A stretch of DNA of 64,000 nt from contig JAQOTA010000053.1 of the NCBI GenBank assembly GCA_029532415.1, forward strand, positions 3,286,001 to 3,350,000, in the 5' to 3' direction. The DNA comes from Marasmius tenuissimus (lineage: Eukaryota; Basidiomycota; Agaricomycetes; Agaricales; Marasmiaceae). The number at the start of each line of letters is the position of its first letter. The first letter of the stretch is position 1. This document shows, piece by piece, positions 54,595 through 64,000 of this stretch. Below the pieces are notes generated by a model, which worked only from the letters and a program-made list of their open reading frames with translations, did not search any database and was not told where the DNA came from. The position numbers and the translations under genes are program-made.

Positions 54595-57500
54595 TAGGGC
54601 TGGGTTGCAAACTCCTTTGGGGGTTGTTTGTATCGTATCAAACTCTGGGCCGATTTTGCGGCTCGTAACAAATGTTTCAAACAGTTTCGAAGTAATAAGC
54701 GCCGGTTTAGCGCCTGGTGCAGGCCGCGCGATTTTTCGAGTTTGATACGATACATACGGTGTATAAAACTATGCAATGTAGCAAACATGCCTCGAGCTTC
54801 AAAGCATGAACTCGTCGGCTTTGTAGTGTTCTTCCTTCCACTCCTCTCCGGGTTTTCTGGATTGAATGGCCTCGGAAGCTGGGGAAGGCCCCTGAATTGC
54901 CTTCCCATCGTACCTGTTAAGTAAATTAATATTCAACAAGTCAATGAAATCTTTGATATCAAGCTGTCTACCACCGCGAATGGTGAGAAACGACGTGTCA
55001 TCTTCGTCATCCGGGTCAACCAGAGAGTCCGGGCTGTAGGGGTTGGAGACATTGAATAAGGTTTCTTCGTTGGCAGGGGTAGGGTTGAGTAGGTCGGAAA
55101 GTGTTGGAGTGGGAAGCTGGCGGTATTGTATCTCTCGGGTCGATTTCTGCTCCTTGGGAACCTCCAAATGAACCTGGTGCTTTGAAGAGGTCTTCCCGAG
55201 ACCATGTGTCCAGTGAAGTTGCAATTTAGCAGACTGGATGATATGAATACCACTCAGTCTGTTTCTCTTTGCGGTGCTCAGAGCAGTCAGCCGTGATGCA
55301 GTTTGCTCATCACACATCTCGGAAGGTGACACCAAAAATAACTTCACTCTGACGATCTACACGAGGGTGAGAAATAAACTCAAGATTAAGTTCTAGGTCA
55401 CTTACTGCGAGCACAGAGGATCTTGGATCACTAAGCTTTGACTTCCACCAATCAAGCCACCTATCCTGACTTGGACAAGGTTCATCGAAGGGGCTCTCAC
55501 GGTAGAGATACGCTAAGTATTGATGTACAATTAGATCTCGGACATATAGGTCTGAACAAGGCTTACCTTTGAATTGTTGCACGATGAAGTTTCCCTGTTC
55601 TTTCCCCCCATCCTGGACCCTCTTTTGTTCATTTTGAAGTAGGGCGCGCAAGGACTGAATCAACTGAAGGAGAAGAGGAGCTGCGGTTGTGTTGATCAAA
55701 CTCTCCTTATTTGCTGGGAGGTTTAGCCGTACTGCATCATCTCGATAGAAGACTAAAAAGAATCAGCTACGAGTCATAAGTATAGAGAATGAGAGGCTTA
55801 CTGGGATCCAGGACATAGGCGAGGACGTAGACATCATCGGAAGACTCATTGAGAAGAAATCCCAGGCGCCGGTTGAATGCAGCGAAGGACTCATCACGAT
55901 GAGTGTAGATAGGGTCCTCAATGTCAGCAAAAACTCATGTGAAAGCTATACCTATCCCAATGAATACATAAAACACATCCGAGAGTGTCGTGTTGAGCCC
56001 TTCAAGACTATGAAGACCGGTTTCAATCGGGTCAAGAATCCGGATAGTTGTCCAAAGGCTTGCAACGAAGGCCATCTCACGGTCAAACTTCTCAAGATGA
56101 GCACAAATAACCTGTGATCCCTTCCCCTCGAATTTCAAGACACCTGACTGAAAGCAGCGCTGGATTGCAGGCCAACAGCGTTGAATACTTTTTGTGTGGG
56201 TGCTGTATGTTGAAAACCGCCTCCCTTCTCAATCCCCCGCTTATCCACCTCCTTCTCCATCTCCATTGCCAGATGATATTTCCCGTTTGAGGATATGGCA
56301 GGGGTCAGGGGAATTCATGATCCATGGCCACTTCAAGCAAAGGATGCGGCGTGCAGCACGTACATTTTTTGCGCTGTCAGAAATAACGAGGGAGAACTGC
56401 GTGGCAGTATAAGTCAGAATGACCTTCCCAAGCTCCCCTGCAATTCTCTCTCCAGTACAGCTGAGCCCAGTGAGTAGGAGTCCTTCGACAAAGTAAGATT
56501 GCCGGATATCGGGTGTGGTGATATGAACCGTGTAGATCTCATCAAATCCCTGACTTGACCAGCCATCGAACGAGAGTGTGAGGTGAATGAACTGGGTAAT
56601 ATACTCCAAAACTTTGCCAGTCACCTCCTGCGCCTCAGAAGCGAGACGGGATGAAAGAAAGTGGGATCAATCGGGAATCTTATATGCAGGATTCCTAATC
56701 CATCCATGTCAGCTGTCGCTTGAGAAAGGTAATATAGAAGTAACTCACAACACGTTGATGAAATCAATAAAGAAGCCATTGTCTAGCAGAGCCCAAGCGA
56801 GTGCACAGCAGACGAGAAACCATAGTAGGAAGAAGTCAATCCTTGACTGCTGCTGAGGTGTGAGTTGAGCAGGACCAAATGACTTGGTGATCTTTCCCTG
56901 GCGGAGTTCCTCAGGAACTGGTACTCGCCCGTGGTCCTCATTTTCTTCTACCTTCCTCTTGCCAGTCCGGAGAGCAGGAGCCTCTCCCTCTCCCTTAGCT
57001 ACAGAGGCCGCAGATTTGCTTCCCAACTTCTTGGTGGCATCACTCCATGCCGAGTGGAAGGCATGTTGCAGAGTAGAGCAATTTTGCGCGTGTGGGTACG
57101 TTCTATCTGCAGCAAGACTTGCCCAGAAATCCAAGCAGCCAATACACCACACATGTTTCTTCCAGCCTTCTTGGTTGCGCACAATAACTAGTTGATTGAG
57201 TAGTGTGTCTTGTGGAGCACCTGTGTTCTTCTTCTCCCGTTCAGGAATGTTGCCGTTAAGGCAGCGACGTTCACGTTCCTCTTTGACATCCTGTGGCGCT
57301 CGGCTGAAGTTCTTTGCCACAAGAGGGCTTAGATCGACAGGATTCAGCACGGGAGATGATGGGGATGCCGTGGATGCATCCGGCACTGCGGCTTCAAAGT
57401 ACGTAGGTGGGTGAGGTATCTATAGAATGGGTATTAGGCAAAGCCACCAATTGAATAAGATGTCTTTTTCGGAAGTTGACACAGTACGTACCTCTGGCAC

Positions 57501-57926
57501 AGAAGTTGTAGAATCCAGCTCTGTTGCAGCAACTGCAAACACCCAATACTGTGCCCAAATAATACCCTCTTCACTCTCTTGTCCTTCCGACTGGTATGGC
57601 CCGAAAACCTCTTCCATGACTTTGTCGGCTTCAGGTAGGCCGTAGTCTGCTGTTGTGGAAAATAGCTGAGCGGCCTCGCATAGTTTCTTGTAGCCCTCCA
57701 GGGTCAGTGGAGGCATAGCGTGTAGACTTAAAGTTTGGCCAAAAACGCGTCGACGCACCAGTGAGAAGGAAAAATTATGATTGGCTAGTGATAAAAATCA
57801 TTATCTAATCATTTCGGAGTTTGATACAGTTTGATACTGGAAAATCCCGACCTCAGCCCGTATCAAACGTATCAAACCCTGTATCAATGGTATGTAACGA
57901 AGGGTTCGATACGCAACCCAGCCCTA
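54595..57926 (-). mobile_element. hAT DNA transposon (3,332 bp) with intact termini
   Basis: Terminal inverted repeats TAGGGCTGGGTTGC (54595-54608 and reverse complement at 57913-57926) are flanked by a perfect 8-bp duplication GTTACATC (54587-54594 and 57927-57934), the hallmark of hAT insertion. Several copies of GTATCAAAC or its complement lie near both ends. It carries a multi-exon transposase on the minus strand and is inserted near the start of a G2 LTR. Confidence 0.95.
54799..57758 (-). pseudogene. hAT transposase, multi-exon, with a nonsense codon
   Basis: Minus-strand exons lie at about 57758-57490, 57400-56750, 56700-56250, 56140-55935, then 55699-55310 and 55330-54799; boundaries are approximate. 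The first part ends with a zinc-finger-like region (WCIGCLDFW...HAQNC). Then come FFLLWFLVCCALAWALLDNG, the hAT catalytic region (TLSFDGWSSQGFDEIYTVHI; FSLVISDSAKNVRAA) and a C-terminal dimerisation segment (STAKRNRLSGIHIIQSAKL). A TGA at 56667-56669 (KIPD*SHFL) replaces an expected Arg of the conserved P-x-R motif, most simply CGA to TGA, so this copy is probably inactive while its ends remain usable in trans. Confidence 0.82.
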
Positions 57927-58008
57927 GTTACATCCATGCACCTTACCCTGGTCTATCTCACCTAGTCATGTCACACTTGGCTAGTCACATCACTTCCAGA
58001 CCTATCCC
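57927..58008 (+). repeat. G2-family LTR fragment
   Basis: GTTACATCCATGCACCTTAC onward matches the start of the LTR at 17702. It is cut at 58008 by the family-3 Copia LTR. Confidence 0.75.
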
Positions 58009-58514
58009 TGATGAGCCAGCATAGTTAAAGTGCACAGTGGGTATAACGAAGTAAACCTCACATGGGTAATACACAGAGTGTTCTTGTAGTCTTGAGATGC
58101 TTGAGAAGAGGTGATACCTAAGGCTTAAGGCCTTTTGTCCAGTCTTTTATACAGAAGTTTCTGGTACATGTAATGAGTATTACACTAACGGAAACTACTA
58201 CTAGAAGTAGGTATTCGGCCCTAAAGGCGTAAAAGACATTAGTACTGTGTAAGTACTTCTACCATGAATGGTAGTATGCTTGGTGAGCATAGTCGTGTTT
58301 GCCTCATGTATTAAAGGCTCTACTTATGCTATTGGATAGCGACTGTCTATAGTGTCATATATGATGAAACTAGATGTACGTAGTAAGGTATGTAGACAGA
58401 GACGTAGTACTTGCATGAGAACGCAAGTGTTCTAGAGGCGTAGCTCTATAAATAGTGTGACGCGTAAACAACACGTCAACAATGTGTATCACATGATTTC
58501 CATCATGTTCAACA
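58009..58514 (-). repeat. 3' LTR of family-3 Copia
   Basis: 506 bp. Plus-strand reading TGATGAGCCAGC...GTTCAACA. A reverse TATAAAAG box lies at 58144-58151. Confidence 0.9.
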
Positions 58515-58525
58515 CTCCCCCTCAC
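58515..58525 (-). promoter_or_regulatory. Polypurine tract of family-3 Copia
   Basis: AGTGAGGGGGAG-type purine run on the minus strand directly inside the 3' LTR. Confidence 0.7.
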
Positions 58526-58549
58526 TAAGTTCATCATGTGATCATGGAA

Positions 58550-61500
58550 CTAGTGAAATGTTAATCCTAAAGATTGCCTGAACAATTCGAACTTTGTTCT
58601 GCCAAGATTCTTCATAAGAAGATCAGCAGGTTGTTTAGCAGTTTCAACGAAATAGATTTGAGTCTTTCCGTGTTCCACTGCTTCCCTGATGAAGTGATAT
58701 TGATTGTCACTGTGTTTTGTTCTTTTTTGAAAAGAATTCTCCCCCTCGATCGAAATGCACACTTTTGACCTTTTTATTAGTCTGGCACTCTACAAGAGCT
58801 AGCCAATTGCGCAATTTCTGATCTGTATCGCTCTTTCTACGAATTGGATATACCCGTCCGTATGATGTTGCATCATCGAATAAGGTTAGTACATATTCGT
58901 TTTGATAGTAAGAGCGAGTTGGATATTCTATCAAATCACCGTGCACAAGCTCAAGAGGCTCCTTAGCTCGTTTAGAGGATAAAGGGTACGATTTGGCAAC
59001 CATTTTGCCTTTGGCGCAGCCTCGGCATGGTTTCGTTTCTCCCTTCGAAGTAACCAACTTCGTTGAAAGCCCTTTAACATTATCCATTAATTTTCCTAAG
59101 ACTCTGGGATCACAGTGTCCCATACGTCTGTGCCATAATTCAGAAGTATTGAAAGATACAACAGATGTGAAGGAAGTTTCTCCCACAAGAACCTTCGCGT
59201 TCATCCATCGTAAAGGATCATCTTTATGGCTTGGGTAAAAGCTCATTAAAAGAGAATCATCTTTCTTGCTCCGGATCGAAGTCTCTGGAGAGTCCAGTAT
59301 AGTATAGTAACCTATACTCCGGAACTTCCCACTAGAGATTAAACGATGTGGGCTGTCGGGATTATACATCACTGGGTATAACTTTGTGACTTGCGTCACT
59401 CCTGCGCTATTGGTGTGTCGGATGAGGACAGTACCATAGCCTACTATTTGCACATTTGCTTTATCACCCGCTGATGTAGTAAGACCTATTGGCATTTCCA
59501 AAGTCTGATAGTCTGAGAAATCCGTTTTATACGGAGTCATATGCGCTGATGCCCCACTATCAAGTAGCCAGGCATTTTGTGTATTTCTCACTTCACAATC
59601 ACTTGAAAATGCAGCAGAAAACGACTTATATTTCGTCGTTGCATATACAGAAGAAATACTACATTTCCTTGGTACTGAGTTCCTTAGGATATGATAGTTC
59701 TGCATCGAGGATTTAGTGAAAGTTTGACTATTAGAACTTTGAAACACTTGCCAGTCTCCACGATCATTGCTTTCAGCCCAATCGTTATCAACTCCTTCAA
59801 GGCCATCTCCATAGTCACAATCATCAAAGTACCGTTCATGCCATTGAAGCGGTTCTTGATTCTGACTTTGGAATCCTTGGCGAACAAGAAGCTCTCGACG
59901 CTCCCTTGTTCTGAGTTCTTCTTGATAACGTTGATTAGCGGCGTCTTCAACAGCTATCCAAGCTTCCAATTGGCGTCTATAGTTCTGCCATTGAACGAAT
60001 CTCGTGGCTTGATATGGCTGATTGTTATTAACAACCATAGTGATATTGCCAATACTCGTGCCATTAGCAATGTGTAAGGGTATTCCATTGGTCCTTTCTC
60101 CAATTACTGCAGGTCCGTAATTCTCGAATTGAGAGTTTTGGGGATCACTTGGAGATGTAACCCAGGGGTCAACCTCAGGTTGTTCATCTACCGGACTAAG
60201 TCTTTCCGGTTGATCTGGTGGAGCAGTGGTTGGTCGAGAAGGTACTTCAATGTAATCATCCTCTAAGGATCGTATGCCATAAAAAGATTCGGGAGAGCTT
60301 GGAGGTGTGTGGACGACTTGGTCCTGCCATTGTCGTACTCGAGGTGGTGTAGTTGCGGGGCAGTTTATGTATGCATGGGTAGGAAGGAATGGAGATTGGG
60401 AACGATTCATTGCCTCAGCTAATTCCATGAAATCTCCAGGGTATGTTCTTGATCGTTCACTGAAGCGACCACCCTTGAGTTCTCTTCGAGGAATATCAAC
60501 CTGAGTCATGGGAACAGACATTCTGATGTTGTTCATCCATTTGTACAAGTGCGTGTGCCAGTTACGAACATCTGGAAGACTAATGTGAGGGATGTAGCGA
60601 ACCCAGCGCCTATTAAACCCTGGTTGTCTCCATTGGGATGCTCTAAATGGACTCGCTCTTATGTCTGTCGTTCCAAACAACCATTTTCCTTCAAGACCAA
60701 GTTTGACTAATGAATGCCAGAAGATAGGATTCAACACTTGTACAGGAAGTGTGACATTCCTCTTGTTGACTCGGAAGGCTTCATCCACCGAAGTCGAACG
60801 AGGATTTCTCACTCGTTGAACAAATTCTTCAACGGTGCTGATCCAATTTTTGTTATTGATTTCAGCTATAACCGTCAATAGGTGTTGAAGGTTCCAGGTT
60901 TGGTATCCGTATTCAAACATGAACTTGTTATCTTCTACTGTTTCCACATGTAATATCCTTTGTTGTATGGGTAATTCATGAAGAGCTTGACGAGGTGTCA
61001 TATTATGCACTGCATCTCTTCTGATAGCATACATAACAACATATTTTCTGGTCCTGATCAGAATCCAGATCCAAAATTTATGGTCTGATGAGTTGCGTAT
61101 TAGTTTGCAACGCATTCTGATCATGGATTCCTTCAATGCTATGTCGTTAATCGTCTGATTTCCGAAGTCTCGGAATATTTCAACGACAGGAAGTGGGAGT
61201 TTAATCCCATTTATTACATGTGGTCTAGTATTCCTCAGGTTAACTCGTCGCATCAAATTGTCATATTGTTCTTTGTATTCTTGTAAGAATCGCCATTCAA
61301 CTTTTCTATTGATGAGAGGTGGCTTTGTGATGTCATCTCCATCTTGAGAATAGTTTTCTGGTCTGAACAAATGAACAAGATGGCGTTTGCCTTCCCCTCC
61401 CAAGCAGACGCAGAAGGAGTTGGGTAAGTCAACTGGGCTGATGTGCTGGAATTAGCTCCCCATAGACTCTACGGAGGGGTGTGCGGGCCCTTGCTGCTGA

Positions 61501-62448
61501 GCCTAGGCGGCGGGGGTGAAGGACGTGGGAGCAGGGGGCACCAGCGCGTCATAGCCCATGATGATATAACCCTATTTACCACATAGTGTTGGTGAAACAC
61601 TGTGGATACGTTCTGAGGGGCGGTTCCCAAAGAGGCGCACCTCCTTTCTAGTTATTACGCATTTGTGGCATGCTGCATTTGTATATAGCGACTGGACTGT
61701 GTTCGTACACCGGTATATAAGAATATGATTCAAAAAAAAAAAAAAAAAAAAATGAACAAGATCAACGTGGTTCCTAGGAAACATAGAATCTGCTCATGGT
61801 CCATAATCGTCAGGAGGTGTTGAGACTGTTACACGCATGTCTTTTTGTGTAGACGGTGTCATTTCGAGATTCTCACCTTGGTCAACTTCGTCCGCAGGCG
61901 AAGTATGATTAGGTGTCGCCTCTCGTCGTGGCATTGTGAAGATAATTTCTTCATTACTATGCGCGCCATAAGAGTGTTCAGAACATGTATGACTATCATT
62001 TGATGAATGATCAGATGAAGAGTCACTATCAGGTTCTGTTAATACCAATTACTTTGTTACGCCTAGAAGTCCACTCAGTTAGAGCGGTAGCTTCTCCTGA
62101 AGTAGCAGGAGAAGATATTTCAGGCATTACTTCATCCAAGACTTGAGGTATGCCTTGGGTATAGAGGTAACCCTCAAGTAATCGGTACCATTCTTCGAAA
62201 TTCAAACCATCATCTAGCAAAACTGGAATGATACTGATTCCTCCTGACCCAGCAGGAAAGTTGCTGTCTGCAACCTGAGAGTACAACGGTTCCGTATTGT
62301 AAACTTCTACAGAATTTTCTACTTCCGTTCCCAGAGTATATCCCGGCGTATTTCGAACAAACGTCGTTGGGGGATTACTTGGGGAATGAGAAGCAGACCT
62401 AGATCCAGTTTGAGACATATTGAGGTCTGCCAAAAGTCCCGTGAGCAT
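58550..62448 (-). pseudogene. Family-3 Copia gag-pol, broken and internally deleted
   Basis: Gag starts at ATG 62448 or 62418 (MSQTGSRSASHSPSN), with a gag-like segment VLLDDGLNFEEWYRLLEGYL. A frameshift follows near 62040 and a TGA at about 61793. The frame then continues through the retroposon site into a region of about 600 residues (61370 to about 59560) with no recognised domain. After it come protease (WLLDSGASAHMT, near 59560), integrase zinc region (HRRMGHCDPR...CRGC, near 59130-59020) and the first part of the integrase core (HGDLIEYP; HFDRGGEFF). At 58715-58730 the sequence jumps, in an A-rich stretch, to the last 60 residues of RNase H (KRTKHSDNQYHFIREAVEHG) and the stop at 58550. 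Confidence 0.85.
61382..61751 (+). mobile_element. PolyA-tailed retroposon (SINE or processed RNA copy), about 370 bp
   Basis: A GC-rich start, an AT-rich end and a run of about 20 A, flanked by an 11-bp direct repeat ATGAACAAGAT (61371-61381 and 61752-61762). This is the signature of target-primed reverse transcription by LINE machinery. The reading frame of the host Copia is restored if the insert and one repeat are ignored. I could not identify the source RNA and see no convincing Pol III A and B boxes, so a 5'-truncated mRNA copy is at least as likely as a SINE. Confidence 0.85.
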
Positions 62449-63456
62449 ACTCTTCAAATATAGAAGGGTGGAGCCAAGAGAGTGTCAATCGACAAAGGCT
62501 TCTAAGAAGCACCCATAAATAAATAGGGTTCGATGCACACCGAGAAATGCTCCAAAGGTCTAGGACTTTTAACAGGCTGTATGCGTCAAGCAGATCATGG
62601 GGTGTACCACGTGCAGGTAGTGCAGGGGAGTTAATCTGGTTACGAAGCCCTGCCCAATTGCTAGGGTCTTACAACGTTCCCAGTGTGTATCGGTGTCTTG
62701 TGTCCCATCATGCTATCTGGTCTCAACTGCAGACTAGCAAAAGTATGAGTGAGCAGCTCATACTGTCCGAATGACCCATAGAAAGTTATTATTTAAACCT
62801 AGTCATCCATATGAATTGAGTTCATGCACCCTCTGCCTTAGGCATGTCGGTGTCCAGAAAGCAATCATAGGTGAGTTAGAGTCTAACAATAACGTAGAAG
62901 AGAGGGGTCATTGGGAGGGGAGTCCCTGTACATACTAAAATGGCCATGTGATACCGTAAAATTGTATAGTATCAAAACCTAGTTGTAAGGAGATCAAATC
63001 TCCCAGCATGTATATCATGCCCGGTCTTTCGACTGTCAGGAATCATGGCAAGTTGATTTATAAGCACAACCCCATAGACCCCTAAACGATGCCTCATAGT
63101 GAGGATCATTGCCAACCATTGGTTTTCATCGGCATTAGGCAGTAATAATATAAGATCAAAGCCCAATCCGGGTTATCAGCAGGGAGACAGAGCTGCTTAC
63201 GCGGATAGGTCTATGCCGAAGAAGATGAAGCCAAGACAGTATGTACATGCGTTCGTGCAACATGCAACAGTACAGGGACATAGTGGATAGGTGTAAAGGG
63301 AACTAACAACCCTTGACCTTGACACCAGACGATGACAAGCCTGACATCACTAGAGACTTCCATAACCCATGTAGGTTACAGGTCGTCTGCTAGGATGGTG
63401 GCGACACACGGGAGCTAGGCTACTCCGATCATAACATCGACCTGACCACCGCTTGC
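62449..63456 (-). other. Long leader of family-3 Copia
   Basis: About 1 kb between primer site and first gag ATG, much longer than in families 1 and 2 (about 290-330 bases). No open frame of note and no homology to the other leaders that I can see. It may contain an unrecognised insertion. Confidence 0.5.
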
Positions 63457-63469
63457 GGGGCCCATAACC
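63457..63469 (-). promoter_or_regulatory. Primer binding site of family-3 Copia, half-tRNA type
   Basis: GGTTATGGGCCCC on the minus strand directly inside the 5' LTR, identical to the site in families 1 and 2. Confidence 0.8.
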
Positions 63470-63911
63470 TGATGAGCCAGCATAGTTAAAGTGCACAGTG
63501 GGTATAACGAAGTAAACCTCACATGGGTAATACACAGAGTGTTCTTGTAGTCTTGAGATGCTTGAGAAGAGGTGATAATCGAGTAGATTGTCCTAAGGCT
63601 TAAGGCCTTTTGTCCAGTCTTTTATACATAAGTTTCTGGTACATGTAATGAGTATTACACTAACGGAAACTACTACTAGAAGTAGGTATTCGGCCCTAAA
63701 GGCGTAAAAGACATTAGTACTGTGTAAGTACTTCTACCATGAATGGTAGTATGCTTGGTGAGCATAGTCGTGTTTGCCTCATGTATTAAAGGCTCTACTT
63801 ATGCTATTGGATAGCGACTGTCTATAGTGTCATATATGATGAAACTAGATGTACGTAGTAGGGTACGTACGTAGACAGAGACGTAGTACTTGCATGAGAA
63901 CGCAAGTGTTC
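63470..63911 (-). repeat. 5' LTR of family-3 Copia, truncated
   Basis: Matches 58009-58433 closely, with one insertion of about 15 bases (near 63578-63590), then breaks off at CAAGTGTTC (63911). The outer part present at 58434-58514 is missing. Confidence 0.88.
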
Positions 63912-64000
63912 AGTGCGTCCTTCTTTCTCAGGTGCTTCCATCATCTACCCATGGGAACTACTAGTTGCTGCAACCCAAAAAACGTTCTACACTACACAGA
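63912..64000. other. Unassigned sequence at the right edge
   Basis: 89 bases with no recognisable feature. They lie directly against the truncated LTR. Confidence 0.4.

Larger units (their letters stand above)
58009..63911 (-). mobile_element. Ty1/Copia family 3, internally deleted and interrupted
   Basis: Minus-strand element. The 3' LTR is at 58009-58514 (506 bp) and the 5' LTR at 63470-63911, the latter lacking its outer 80 or so bases. The primer site is at 63457-63469, followed by an unusually long leader (about 1 kb), a gag-like region, a long unassigned region, protease and part of integrase. The rest of integrase, all of RT and most of RNase H are deleted. A polyA-tailed retroposon sits at 61382-61751. 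No target duplication can be assigned because the outer end of the 5' LTR is missing. Confidence 0.9.

Overview
The window is a piece of a fungal chromosome, almost certainly from a basidiomycete (Agaricomycetes). Three host genes have many short introns of about 50-90 bases. They encode a class II myosin, the R-SNARE Ykt6 and a long fatty acid dioxygenase of the Ppo/linoleate diol synthase type. From about 9.9 kb onward the window is a dense nest of retrotransposons and other mobile DNA. I saw no rRNA or tRNA genes, CRISPR arrays or bacterial-style operons.

Layout. 1-1521 (-): N-terminal part of a myosin II heavy chain, running off the left edge. 2097-2881 (+): YKT6. 4058-8414 (+): a 21-exon Ppo-type dioxygenase whose P450 half has lost its haem-ligand cysteine. 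8733-9339: a foldback repeat. 9920-16249 (+): Copia family 1, copy A (321-bp LTRs, decayed gag-pol). 17702-21486: an LTR of family G2 split by a 3.06-kb insertion (18060-21115) that carries a spliced 213-residue gene I cannot assign. 22627-23091: three small LTR pieces. 23092-26211 (-): 3' half of a second family-1 Copia. 26212-32300 (+): a Copia of family 2 (element E1) with a fully open polyprotein. 33162-33878 (-): G2 LTR. 33879-40191 (-): a Gypsy element (G1). 40192-41924 (+): 5' half of the second family-1 Copia. 41925-48482 (-): the second family-2 Copia (E2), decayed and carrying a solo LTR. 48488-53509: degenerate DNA with an F-box pseudogene. 53510-53978: a solo LTR. 54595-57926: a hAT DNA transposon with matching terminal repeats and a perfect 8-bp target duplication. 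58009-63911 (-): Copia family 3 with an internal deletion and a polyA-tailed retroposon inserted in it.

The strongest large-scale signal is that E1 and E2, which lie in opposite orientation, have exchanged target-site duplications. E1 is flanked by CTGGG and AAAGA, E2 by CCCAG and TCTTT. The left flanks are reverse complements of each other, and so are the right flanks. The two halves of one family-1 element (target duplication AGTAG) and two pieces of one Gypsy LTR are split across the same two points. Flipping the interval between E1 and E2 restores all of them at once, so this is either a real inversion by recombination between inverted retrotransposons or an assembly inversion with the same structure.

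A second theme is that all three Copia families have the same primer site, GGTTATGGGCCC, directly after the 5' LTR. It is complementary to the anticodon stem-loop of initiator tRNA-Met rather than to a tRNA 3' end, which is the half-tRNA priming known for Drosophila copia and yeast Ty5. Many inactivating changes in the mobile elements are CGA to TGA, as expected from deamination of methylated CpG.
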